DNA of 64,000 nt from Anaeramoeba flamelloides (lineage: Eukaryota > Metamonada > Anaeramoebidae): the NCBI GenBank assembly GCA_027625915.1, contig JANTQA010000008.1, positions 7,796,501-7,860,500 on the forward strand. Reading direction: 5' to 3'. Shown piece by piece: positions 45,833-58,267 of the stretch (within the stretch, counting starts at the first letter, position 1; each line of letters starts with the position of its first letter). Under the pieces are notes generated by a model, which saw only the letters and a list, made by a program, of their open reading frames with translations, did not search any database and was not told where the DNA came from. The position numbers were made by a program, and so were the translations under genes.

Positions 45833-48800
45833 TTATTCTTATTTTTTTTATTTTTTGAAAATTTTCCAAAAAATTGTATTGAATTTGTCGTAATTTTCAA
45901 AATACCTTTTGAAATTTTAAAAGGTTGAATTATCTCGACTTGGCTTTTTAAAATCAATTGATCAAATTTTAATTTTTCTAATTTTGATTCCAATTTTAAT
46001 TCTTTTTCTAAATTAAAATCCTTTTTCAAATTTAAATTTTTATTTAAATTAGATTTTTTCCTCAAATCTATTTGTTTCAATTTCAATTCTATCTCTGTTT
46101 GGTTTAATTTTTTTAACCTTTCTTCAGATTTACCCACAGATCCGTAATCTCGTAATATAGCTGCCTTTTTATGATTATTAAAATTATAATTTCTTTTTAA
46201 TCTTCTTCGTTCTCTTATTGAATTTTCGCTTGGGTCTAATTTCCAATAAATTGTATTATTATTATTATTATTATTCAAATTTGTTTTTTCGTTCCATGGT
46301 CCTCTTTCATTTATTAAACTTCTTAAAACATTTTTCCAATTTCTTTTGCTTTTATTTTTTGTTTTTAAATCATTTTCTTTCAATTTTAACAAATCTTTTT
46401 TAATTTGGGTTTTTTTACTTTTAATTTTTCCCATTGTAAAAATTATGATTTCCTTTTTTAAGGACTTTTGTTTTTCTAAATAATTATTACTTTCTTTTGG
46501 ATTCAAATCGTTTTCAAATTTGGTATTGAAATTTAATATTTTATTTTGGAGATCATTATAAAATTTTTCATGAACCATATTAATATTTTTAATTTTATTA
46601 ATATACCAATTATTGGATTGTATTAATTTTACTAACGCTTTACTTGGTATATTATTTTGAAAATCAAATTTGAGAAAATTTGAATATAAATCAAAAAATT
46701 TAATCAATTGCTGTAAAAAGAAATTATCATTATATTCACTATTAACACTATTCTCATCATTATTGTTATTTTGATTATAATTTCGTTGATGATAACTATA
46801 AGAATTAATTAATATATATATATTTAACAATAAAAAATTTAATTTGATTTGTTTATTTTTTATCGAGTCTAATGGAATTAATAATAATTGTTCCTGAAAT
46901 TGGAAAACATATTTATATTCCTTGCTATATAATAATATTGCAAAAAACCCGGTTAAAATTTTTAATAATTGATTTAAAAACGTTTTATTGATTAATTTAA
47001 AATTTTGTTTTTCATCGTAAAATATAAATTGTATTAAAGGAATGATTTGAAGAATTGAATCAATAATTAAATCATTCATATTTTTGTACACATTTAGAAA
47101 AGGAATTTTCTTGAAAATTTTTACTTTATCGTTATCATTATCGGTTTTATTGTTATTTTCAAGATTGCTTTTCATTAATTTTTTGGAATAAATAAAATAT
47201 TCAAAAACTTCAAGATAATTAAAAAAATTATCAAACCAAAAAATCAAATCATTATGCATTAATCTGTTGTTTAATGGTAATTTTAACAATAATGATGTAT
47301 TCATTTCATTGAATATGTTATATTTGATTTTATTTAAATTTAAATTATCGAATACATTAAATAAATCAATTAATTTATGAAAAATATTTTCTTTTTTTAA
47401 AAAATAATAAACGTACATCTGTGTAATGATATGTATTATTATATTAAAAATCTTTTTATTTTCAATATTTTTTTGTAAAATTAATAATAATAATGGATTC
47501 CAATCAGTTTTTTTTTATAAAAAATAATTAAATTTTTATTATTTAAATTTATTAAATTTAATATTATATTTAATATTTTTTCAACTAATAATTGTTTATC
47601 TTTTTGGAAATTTAGTATTAATTTTAAAATAATATTTAAAAAATTCGGTTTAAAAATAAATTTTAAATTATTGTTATTATCCGAATTGCTTATGTTGTTA
47701 ATTGATTTTGTGTTTTTATACTTTATATTTTTATCATTATCATCATCATCATCATCATCATCATTATTATTATTATTATTATTTTCGTTATTTTTATTAC
47801 CTTCATTATTAATATTAGATATAGTATTGTTTAATTTATTTAATTTATTTATTAAGATATCTTGAGTAAAAAGTTTTAATTTTATTCGAAGATTGAATTG
47901 ATTAAATTTTCTCTTTTTTTGGATACTATATTTAATCAATTGCCAAAATAAATTTTTTTGAATAACACTATATTTTTCAAATAAATGTTCAATTAACAAA
48001 TAGCACTTTTCGGTTTTTTTTGGATTTATTTGTAAGGTAGATAATGTATATATTAAAGTTTTTAAAGTGCCAATTAATAAATTTGAATGATTATATTTTT
48101 CAATTTTTGGATTTCTATTTATTTTTTCAAACCAATGAACAAAATAAATCAATAAGGTGGTTAAATTGAATAATTTAAACATTTTAGGATTGATTAATAT
48201 TTTTTGAATAAATTTGAAAATATCTTTAATATTTTTGTAATTCGAAAATTCAATTAAAGAAAAATCTAGAAAGGTTATTAAATTAGGTTTTAATTCTTTT
48301 GGTTGATTTAAAATTAATAATTCAATTATTTGAAATAATTGGATTCTTAAATTTTTCAAATTGCCTTTATTTTCGATATTGTTAGCATTATCACCATTTT
48401 TATTTTGATTAATTGATTCACCCCCCCCATTATTTTTACTACCAAGTTGATTATTATTATCATTTTCATTTTCATTTTCATTATCATTATCATTGATATT
48501 ATCAGTTTTTTTAAATTTTGAATTGCTAGTGGGGATGATCCAATAATATTTTTGAATTATTTCAAGTATATTTGAAATTGTAAAATAATTTTTATTATAC
48601 AATTCCGTTAAATATCGAATTATCAAAACTTGAATTTCTAAATTATAATTGATCCAGATATTAAATTTTAATAAAAAATCATTAATAAAAATTTTTATTA
48701 ATTTTTCATTATTAATTTTCATTATTGTTGAAGATAGATAATCTAAAATTTTTAAATTTAAATGCATTGTCGAAATATTTTGGAATAAATATGTTATTAA

Positions 48801-48899
48801 TTGAAATCCATTAATACTTAAAAAATCCTTTTGGTGTTGTTTTGATATAATTAAAAAATCAAAAATTAATCCTATTATTTCAAATAATATATCATCGTC

Positions 48900-48932
<33 letters not shown>

Positions 48933-51900
48933 TATATTTATTGTAATTTTTTTATTCTGTTGATGATTTAATTGCAATATTAGTGGGAAAAATATTTTGA
49001 TACCACCCAAACATTGGATGATATTATAAAACTCAATTGATACAAATTTAAACATTGAAATCAATTTTGCGTTTGTATTTTGTTTCTTCTTATTATTAAC
49101 TTTATTTTTTTTAAGAGTGTTTGGATTATTAATAAATGGTGCTTGGTTAATAGCTATTCTATTTCTAACAGCTTTGGCATTATAACTTAGAAATATTACT
49201 TTTGAAAGTTCGTTTAATAATAAAGAAGTGGGTGACTGAATTTTTGAAGAATCATCAAAAACACCATAATAATTAGGACCCAGTTCCCACAGTTCATTTA
49301 TTTGTTTAACTGTTAAATAACTATTGAAGAAGTTTATTGTAGAAATTTGACCCCAAAATACATCAATTCCACTATAATTTTGAAAATTAGATCCTATTTT
49401 GTTTTTAATATAAGGTAAATCTACTGGTGGATACTCAAAATTACTTTGGTGTAAGATTTCTTTGTTATTAATATATATACTGATCATTTTTGGTGAATGA
49501 GTAATTGTTAAAAAAAACCATTTTTGGAATGGTATCGTTAATTTCGTTTCAATTTCTTTTGGTTTTAATCTATTCTTAATAATTCTTAATACCAAAAAAT
49601 ATTTTTTTTCTTTTTCTTGATCGGAATTTTCTTCAAAATAACTAGAATGATTTTTAAAATAAACTTCAAAACCAAATCCATTTTCATTTAAAAAGCAATA
49701 CAATCTAGGTAAATAAAAGGGTTTGTTTGTTGGATGAGTTAAACTAATAATTCTAATCCAAGAAGTAAAGCTATATCCATTTTTATTTGGAAAATTTTCT
49801 AGTTTTGTGATTTCTAAATTAGATTTGATTCCATCAAAGCCAAAAAAAAATTTTGGATCGATTTTATATATTTTTTGTTTATTCAAATTAATTTGGTGTT
49901 TTAAAATTTCTCTTATTGATTTTATAAGATTTAATTGAGAATTGAAAATATGATTTGTCGACAAAAATTTCAACAAGTTAAATAATATTTTTAATTCTTT
50001 AACACTAATTGAATAGCTACCAATTATTTTAATTAATTTAAAAACTCTATTTGTTATTAATTCGTTTTGGTTTTTATTGACTTTTTTGTTTTTGCTTTCT
50101 CTTTCTTTCTCTTTTTCCTTTTTGTTTTCATTTTCATTGTCAGTTTCATTTTTGATTTTGATAATTTTCATCTTGTTGTTGTTTTTATTTTTATTTTTAT
50201 TATTGGTCTTTTTACCATTATTATTATCATTTTTATTATTGATTATATGATCATCATCATCATTATTATTATCGTTATCGTTATGATTGCTGATATATTT
50301 ATTATTTAAATTATTTCCTTTCTTCTTATGAATTTTTAAGGTTAAATTACATAAATAAGATATTAATTCACAAACACAACAACATGATAAATTATGAAGA
50401 GACTTTTTAACAATTATTAAAAAAATATTTAAACAATCTACAAATAAATTATTTGAAATTTTGAAACTATAAATAAAAATCATTGGTATGATTGTTGGAT
50501 TTTGAATGATACAATTATCATTAATGTTAAATTGGCCAAAATCGATTAATAGATTTAATAATAATTGAAAATGTTTCTTTGAAAGATTTTCTTTTTCGTT
50601 TGGATTTTGAATATTATTGTGAATTTTTGATAACTTTTTGGAAAAATTAATAACACCAAATTCTTGTTCAAATTTTATACAATTATTTGGATTATTTTGA
50701 AAGAGATTTGATAAAATTTTTAATAAATTTGGAATAAATTCTAAAACAAATTTTTGTTTATTTAAAACAATTTGATATATATTAATTATACCCAAATTTA
50801 AAAAATTCCTTTTTAATGCTGGCAACGAATTAATAATCAAAGAAATGTTTTTGAGTAATTCATTAATTAAATTAATTAAATATTTTTTAGAATAAAAATT
50901 TATATTAATTAAAGATTTTTTATTATAATAATTGCAATTTATTTGGATTTGCATTTTATTATTTGCATTTTTATTTATTAATAATAAATAAAGTTCTTGT
51001 ATAAAATTTATTAATTTGTGTAATAGTTTTGAATTCATTTGTTCTTTATTACCCCCCTTATTCTTTGTAATGATGGTATTAAGATCTAGATTTGTAATAG
51101 TACGACTATTATTGCCATTGCTACCACTATTGTCACTGTGGTTGTTGTTGCTAGTGTTACTTAAATTAATGCTACTAACGCTAGAATTATTCCTATTCTG
51201 ATCCTGATTATTATTATTGCTTTTAATATTTTTTTTAGAAGAATAATTTTCCATTTTCTTAATTTTGTTAATATTTCCATTACCATTCTTCAAATTCATT
51301 TGCTCATTATTAGTGTGAATGTTATTTGTACTTTTTTCATTGTTATTTGATTTTTTGATAACATTTATTAAATGATGAAGAGAAAAGGCTTTTAATCTTT
51401 TATCAAAAAATAAATTAAAAAAAAAATTTAATAAATTCTTATCATTAATGATTTTTTCCATTATAATCGGAGAATATAATAAAAAATCTAAAATTACAAA
51501 TACGTTAAAAAATAAATTATTAAAAATTTTTGGTTTTATATTCAATAAATCTCTTTTTTTATATTTAAGTAATTTATTAATAATAAAAATAATGGTATCA
51601 AAACCATTACATTTAATAATTGAATTTATCGTAATAACTGAATTATTTAACATAACTTTTGAAATTAATTTGATAATCTTATTTAACGGTTTTAAATTTT
51701 CATTATTCATTAAAATATATCGAAATAATACATTAATAAATATTTCATTTGCCATTTCATTAAAACTTGTAGAATATTCTATAAATGAAAATACCATTTT
51801 GTGTATTTTTTTAAAATCTACTTTTTCTTCATGATAATTTAAAAAATATCTAGTTAACAAGATATCAGACAAATTCATTTTAACGAATAATTCAATGTTA

Positions 51901-54049
51901 TTTTTATTGGTAAATCTAAATAAGAAATTTAAAAAAAATGGTTGTAATATAATATGCTTTTTTAATTGATTTCGATTAATTAAATTATTTTTTTTATTTG
52001 ATCGATATCTTTTAATAAACACATTAATAAAATTTAATAAAATTTTATTTTGGAATGAATGCATTTTATTTATATTTCTTTGATCCTTTTTGTTATTTTT
52101 CATACTTTCTTGGTTTCCTTGGTTTCCTTGGTTAATCCCCCCTCCCACCTTATTTACATTTGTTTTTCTTTTGCCATTATTATTTTTTTTTATTTCTTTA
52201 TTATTTATTTTTATTTCTTTATTATTTTTTTTTATTTCTTTATTATTGTTTTCGATACCTTTATTATTTTTTTCAATTTCATTTTTCAAATTTTCAGTTA
52301 ATTCCAGTTTTAAATTATTTTCAGATTCTATACACAAATTTTCTAAAATTTCAATTAATTGCACTAGCTTTGAAAAGGAGTTATTTACCTCTATATGAAT
52401 ATTTGGCTTTTCAAGTTTTTTTTTTTTATTTTTATAATAGAAACGTGTTAAAGGTATTTGAGTTTTAAAAATATTTTGAATTTCATTCTTTTTTTCATTC
52501 CTTTTCCCCTTTTTATTATTTTCAATTTCAATCTTATTAAAAATTATACAAGATCTATTTGAATACCATAATAATAAATCAACGAATTTACCCGAATTTA
52601 ATTTTTTAATTAAACTCTTTTCAAACAAGTAATTCTTTTTTATTGATTTCAGGAAAATGTTTAAAATAAGTTTCGTTATATCAAATTCTTTCTCATGTAC
52701 ATTTGTTGCGATTTGAAATTTCTTATTTAGAAAAGTTGTTATTTCCTGAAAAGTTATATTTTGATTTCTTTTTGATTCTTTTTTCTCATCAAAATATTGA
52801 AAATTTCTTAAAAGAAAATAAATATTTATTGGATCATCTTTCTCTTGATCTTCATTTTGATCTTCATCATTTGTGTTTTTGGTATTGTGAATCTTGCCAG
52901 TAGATTTAATAATTTTATTAAAATTGGTTAGATTTATTTTTTGATTTTCCTTTAAAAAGGATATGTCAGTTTTGGGGTGATAGGGGATTTTTAAAATCGA
53001 TGCTAATAGCTTTATGCTTTTTAATAATCTTGTATTATTAGGATTATGATTTAAAAAAAACATTATTAAATTTAAAATTTTTTGAATGATTTGGTATTGT
53101 ATCACATTTAGCTTGAAATTCTTTCCAAAATTTTTTATTGTTAATATTATTTTGATAAACTCAGTCATAAAAATTAACTTTGTAAAGCTTTTTTTTTTTA
53201 ATTCATCCTCCAATTCAATTGCGCCTTTATAAAAATTGGTTATTAAATCCATTAATTTCAGGATAAGAAATTCGAGCATTATTAGATCATGAGTGATTGC
53301 TAATTTTATCGTTTCATTATTTTTTATAACCACATAATCCGTTGAAATGTCTTTCAACAGTTCTGCGTAGTAAAGTGAAATTTGGAGACACAATTTATTT
53401 AAATAGGTTTTAATATGGTTTTTTATAATGTATATCAAATTCTTTTTTGAACGTACCAAGAGATTAAAAACATCAATAAAAGCTAAAATTGAGAAACTCG
53501 AGATTTTTTTGAAATTGCTTCTCTTTTGGAATTGAATTTTTATTCCTTCCTTTTTTACTTTTTCAGGTTTGGTTTTTTTGGTTTGCTTTTGTTTTTGATT
53601 TTCCTTTTGTTTTTGTTTTTGTTGTTCTTTTTCTTTTTCTTGTTCTTGTTCTTTTTCGATTTTCAATTTCGTTTTTGTTTGTTTGTATTGTTTTTTTTTT
53701 GTGGAGAAGTAAATAGGGATAAAAATTGATCATACTAAATATAAGAATAAAAACTCCTTTGAAAAAAAAGGAAAAGATTTTTTTAAAAGAAATGAAAAAA
53801 AAAAATTAAACCTTTCCAATATTTTCTTCTTTTTCTTCTTCTCTCTTCGATAATAATCATAAGATGTTTCATCATCTCAAGAGTTTCAAAAATTATACGA
53901 GGGTTATGAGAATTATTTCTTTTTATGGATTCTTCTAACGTTTCATTTTGTTGCGAACTTGAAGGCTTCCAATTTGAGTAATTTTCTAAAAAGAGATTTG
54001 AAAATTCATAATACCAATATTGCCTTGACTCCTTTTTATTTTGTTTCAT
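42439..54049 (-). CDS. Giant BEACH-WD40 protein (neurobeachin/LYST/Lvs type), three exons, one apparent frame break
   Basis: Minus-strand exons 54049-53812, about 53650-45048, and 43970-42439. Residue order (approximate): alpha-solenoid with Asn/Lys-rich inserts; ConA/laminin-G-like domain (about 1340-1545) and neurobeachin-type helices; PH-BEACH (about 2640-2800; W.LDNI.EIHLRRY, then IIFFNF); BEACH (about 2810-3120; GRTYNDLCQYPIFPWVI, GSHYSN, LEPFTTMAIELQGGKFDHPD across the second intron, LPPWA, WIDLIFGYKQ); WD40 repeats to the end. BEACH proteins are large scaffolds for vesicle traffic, lysosome size and phagocytosis. The long exon changes frame once, in an A9 run (47508-47516). With one extra A, FYKKKTDW reads through and total length becomes 10,374 bases (3457 codons). 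The exon 2 acceptor is the weakest splice call. Confidence 0.92.
43971..45047 (-). other. Intron 2 of the BEACH gene
   Basis: A 1077-bp intron with donor GTTTGT (minus) after CAAG and acceptor TAG before GTGGGAAATTTG. It splits the BEACH domain exactly at the conserved ELQ-GGKFDHPDR junction. The small plus-strand open frame at 44,209-44,421 inside it is not supported. Confidence 0.85.
45755..45835 (-). repeat. Coding trinucleotide tract (poly-Asn) in the BEACH gene
   Basis: An uninterrupted ATT tract on the plus strand (AAT on the coding strand) encodes about 20 Asn just before the PH-BEACH domain. Similar shorter Asn and Asp tracts occur at 47,740-47,790, 48,900-48,930 and 50,170-50,290. 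Confidence 0.95.
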
Positions 54050-54073
54050 TTTATTCAAAAGAAAGAGAAGAAA

Positions 54074-54280
54074 ATGTTCGGTTTAATTTGTTTTTTGTTG
54101 TTGTTGGGGTTACTTATCCAAAGAAAAGGGTTTTTACAGGATCAGTCAAGTATGTTAATTTGTGGTAAAGATTCTCAAGTTCTGGTGAAGTGTTTTGGAA
54201 CCCTGAGGGTAATTCGGGTTGGTTGCTTTTGTACAAGTTTATTTGAAAATTCATCTCGCACTCAAAAACATCAAGATTGA
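54074..54280 (+). CDS. Doubtful small open frame divergent from the BEACH gene
   Basis: An ATG at 54,074 opens 68 codons beginning with a signal-peptide-like run (MFGLICFLLLLGLL). It lies only 24 bp from the BEACH start codon on the other strand, so it would overlap that gene's 5' UTR. Base composition at 54,150-54,260 is higher in G than nearby. No family resemblance; internal GT/AG pairs allow other exon structures. It could equally be a chance frame. Confidence 0.2.
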   Translation: MFGLICFLLLLGLLIQRKGFLQDQSSMLICGKDSQVLVKCFGTLRVIRVGCFCTSLFENSSRTQKHQD

Positions 54281-55248
54281 AATTTTAAAAAAATGAAACT
54301 TGACAAAGTTTTTCCATAAAAATAAAACTTTTTTCACAAATCCTTCTTATAGAATGCAACACGTTGTTCTCCACTTTATTGTTTAAAGTCTGAAATATAA
54401 AGTTTTTTTTTCGCCTTTTTCTAAGTGGTATTTTGAGAAGTAATATTTACTCAACAATTACAGTTTTGGAATTTTGATAATTCTTTGAAGATTTATTTTT
54501 TTTTCATTTAATTCTTTTAATACAATGACAATTGGAACAAATGGTGTAGTTTTCTTTCCAAATACAATACAACAAATATATGTTTTACCTGACAGATCAT
54601 AAAAACAATCTGCCAAACAAAAAATGAATCGCATTTTCGAATTGCAAAAAGTCGTTGAAATTTAGACTTTTTAAATTATTATTTTTTTTTATAATTTTTT
54701 GTTTATCAATAAGATATCTAAAATAGAAATTTCTCAAACATAGACTCATACATATTTCTAAACACTTGCAATTAATTTTTTAATGATATAAAAAATACAA
54801 TAAAGTTATTTTTAGGGAGGTTTCCAATTGTATATTCAATTTTCAGAAAGAGGAAAATGTGTAATTTTTAGTTTTATTTTCATTTGATTTCTCTTTAAAA
54901 TCTGAACCAATCTAATTTTTAAATTGTCATGGATGTTTCTAAATTAAATAATAGGAAGTATAAAATATTTTCAAATTATGAAAACTTGCTAATAATTTTA
55001 TAATTTAAAATGGTCAATCTTTATATATTTATTTTGTCCAAGGTTTTATTATTGGTGAATTTAAATTCATCAAAGAAAATTCATTTTAATAAGTAAAATA
55101 CCTGAAGGGAATATCACCACCATGGATTTGTCTGCAATTAAATATGTGTTGTAATTAAGTTGAAATGATATTATTTCTCTCTATTTCAAATGGATCTACT
55201 AAATCTATTTAAAATTGATCAAAGTATAAATTATTACTTTTCGGGATA
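54281..55248. other. Noncoding AT-rich interval
   Basis: Upstream of the BEACH gene. No gene, RNA or clear repeat recognised. Confidence 0.4.
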
Positions 55249-55446
55249 GAGTCAGCTCAACTTCTAAGGCACAAACTTTCAACGAAATCTGATGCACAAA
55301 AAAAACCTCAAATTAAGGTATATTTTTTAGAATTTTTTTTTTTCCACAAATTATTTTGCTTGCAGTTGAATTTTGATCTTTAATTTGAGATTTTTTGGTA
55401 ACTTAATTGTTGTTGAATTTTTGTCTCTTAAAAGTGGAACTGGCTG
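55249..55446. repeat. TA-flanked CAGT-end MITE (family C), copy 5
   Basis: Left GAGTCAGCTCAACTTCTAAG followed by GCACAAACTTTCAA; right inverted CAGCCAGTTCCACTTTTAAG. TA on both sides. Inner words CTCAAATTAAGG and TTTAATTTGAGATT form a second inverted pair, also present in copy 3. Confidence 0.8.
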
Positions 55447-57740
55447 TATGGAAATATCTAAATTTTAATAAATATTTATTAAAGAGAAAAATGAAATTGA
55501 TTTCTTGAGGTCAAAATTACAGGGTTAGATTTGATAATTTTCTAAAACTTTGATTTAGGGTTTAAAAAATACTTGAAAAAACATTTAAATAAAAAATAAT
55601 TTCATTTATTACATTAGAATTTAACAAATAATAACTTTATTAATAGATAAATTAATCAGCTCCAAATTTTTTAAAAAAAATAAAAAAATAAAGAAAAAAT
55701 ATTCTTAAATTATGATAAAATAATCTTCAAAATCAAGCAATTTTTTTTTTGAATTTTGTTATGGGTAAAAATTTAAAAATATCTTTACGAAAATTGAATA
55801 TGTCGACCTAAATTAATACAGATATTATAAAATAATATTTGATATATCTTCTCTTTTCAATAATATTGTTAATTTTATACCTTGCTTTTAAAAAGTAAAA
55901 AATTAAAAAAATAGTAAAAATTAAAAAAATAATTAATTTATTAATCTTATCGGAACTATTGACCAAATCATTTAAATTTGAAAAAAAATCTACTTTGAAA
56001 AAAGTGACAAATTCTTTAATGAAAAAAAATATCATTTTATTTTTTTAAATTTTAATTTATATTTTTTTTTGTTATTATATTATTTAGAATCAAACATATT
56101 TAATAAATTTAAATGGTAAACAATTGATTAAATGAATTTTCTATGTAATACCAATATATCTTTTGCAATGAATAAATTATTTAATCAAGTATTTTTGGCA
56201 ATGTTTGGGTGCAAAGTACCCCAAAAAAATTTCGGTAAATTATGATGTATTTTAATCATTAAAACTAAGAACTTTTTGATATGTAGACCACCTTTTCAAT
56301 TTTTTTTTTTTTTGATAATATTCCTATTGAAAAAACAATTAATTCACATAATAACTAAGAAAAATTTTTCCAATGTTGAAAATTTTTTTTCAAGTTATTT
56401 TTTTTAATATATGTAACTATTCAATTTTTGGTGATAAATTTTTCTTTCTAAGATAATTGTTTATGAATTCTATATCTTAAAATCCTTTGATAACAATTCA
56501 AATTGAAATTTTTATTTCAAAGGCAATTAGTATATTTGGGGTTCTATGTGAAGTATTTAGTACCTAAAAAGTGAGGGGAATATATTTAAAAAAATATTTC
56601 TTAAACTTAACCTTCCTAAAACTATATAAATAAACAAAATCATTAAAAAAAATTATCCTTTCTTGTTAATAAGTCATTTTTTTTCATAGTATTTTATTAG
56701 ACAAATAAAATAGATTAAATTTTCAGATCTAAATTTTATCTAATATTTTTTTGGTATATAAATGATGTTTATTTTACTCTTTTTGATTGAAAAATGGTTT
56801 TTTGATAACTTCTTTAATTACAAAAAAATTTTTCAATAGAATTGAAAACATATAAATGTTTTTTTATATAAAAAATCATTTGTTTTTATACCATATTTCC
56901 TATTTTTTTATTGATATTAGTTGTTCCTGGTTATCAGTCAAACAAAAAAAGTAGTATTTTTTTTTTTTTTTCATTTTTTGGTAATATTTAAACCAACATA
57001 TTGTGAAATGAATAGCATAGACATTGATTCTATCAGTATAGATATTTAAATGGTTATTATATAACCAATTAACGGTATCTCCACAAAAAAGAAGATTTTT
57101 TCATGAAATCTACAAAAAAATTGAAATTTTTTCAGAAATACTAGATATAAATATAAACTTTGTTTAAGTCCAAGGGCCCAACATTTTTTTCAAATATCAA
57201 AATTATATATAATTGATTATTGAAGAACAAATAAAAAATAAACAGAATAATACAAATCAAATAATTGTTGATATATGTCCGAAATAAAACTGGTTAATCC
57301 AAAATTTTTTTAAAAAACAAAAAACTCAAATTCTTAGAGTTACCAATTGAGAAAAACAAGAATGTTTGTTTTTATTTTCTACTGATATTTGAATAATAAA
57401 TAAGAAACAATTTTCACTTCATTTTCCATACTTTATTTAAAATATCAGGTCCCCAAACGAAGTTTGTTGACATTTGTGGTCTCTATTTGAAAAAGGAAAT
57501 TCAAATGAAGTGAAAATTATTCACTTTTATTAATCAAATATCAGGATCAAAGATTGAATAAAATTCCAATAGAAATCAATATGATTTCTCAACAATCATT
57601 TCAATAGTATCAATAACATTAGAATAACACTTTTTTTTATCAAGCGACTATTGATCTTGCCATAGAAAAAAATTTTACTTCTGAATTTTGCATAAAAAAA
57701 AATCTATCGAAGAAAAAAAAACAAAAATGTCTAAAAATGA
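55447..57740. other. Long noncoding interval
   Basis: About 2.3 kb of AT-rich sequence. A 75-codon ATG-initiated frame on the minus strand (55,808-56,035) has one hydrophobic segment between charged flanks, but its codons are nearly all A/T-run derived and there is no supporting feature. Nothing else was recognised. Confidence 0.4.
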
Positions 57741-57769
57741 TTTCAATTTTGTTAATTTCCAAAATAAAT

Positions 57770-57960
57770 TATTTCTTCTAATATTGATGCAAACGTGTTA
57801 AACGCATGCAATTCACCCATTACAGCTCGGCCCCACATGGATGAAAAATAGTTGATATATATATATATCACAGGTATGACGATTTTTTTGATGTCATGAA
57901 AGGCGTTGGTGCACATGTAAGCAACGCGTAAAATTCGTTTCTCGAATATATATATATATA
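57770..57960. other. GC-richer island in a gene-free region
   Basis: A 150-bp stretch with words such as CATTACAGCTCGGCCCCACA and GGCGTTGGTGCACATGTAAG is much less AT-rich than the kilobases around it, and is flanked and split by TA tracts (57,856-57,868 and about 57,947-57,970). The minus-strand frame over it is open but featureless. It might be debris of a gene or element. Confidence 0.35.
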
Positions 57961-58206
57961 TATATATATATGATATTTTTGTTAAGGGTAAACCGAAAAA
58001 AAAACACACTAATTTCATCTGTTACAAATACGTACACATTCGATTTTTTTGCCAAAAAAAATATTTTAATTTAAATCTTTATTTACACTTCCCAAAAATC
58101 TTCAATTATTGAAACCAAAAAAAAAAATCACAAAATAAAATATTAAAAAAAAGTAAAATAATGGTAAGAATAATTTATTAGAGATAACGAATTTAGGTTT
58201 TTATCA

Positions 58207-58267
58207 AAAAAAAAAAATCTTTCATTACATCAAAATTTATTTTGATGTAATGAAAGATTTTTTTAAA
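58207..58267. repeat. Perfect palindrome (hairpin) in noncoding DNA
   Basis: AAATCTTTCATTACATCAAA and its exact inverse flank a loop of about 5 bases (TTTAT), extended by A and T runs on the outside. The stem is about 25 bp with no mismatch. No gene lies within 500 bp, so a terminator role cannot be assigned. Confidence 0.85.

Noticed and set aside
47419-47520. A short intron between the two long BEACH frames
   Set aside because: The second frame is open right up to the A9 run and the protein reads continuously across it, so a one-base difference explains the break better than splicing.
50067-53729. Many Phe/Leu-rich plus-strand frames over the BEACH gene
   Set aside because: Antisense of Lys/Asn/Glu-rich coding sequence.
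55808-56035. 75-codon minus-strand frame with one hydrophobic stretch
   Set aside because: Composition is what A/T-run DNA gives by chance; no neighbour or motif supports it.
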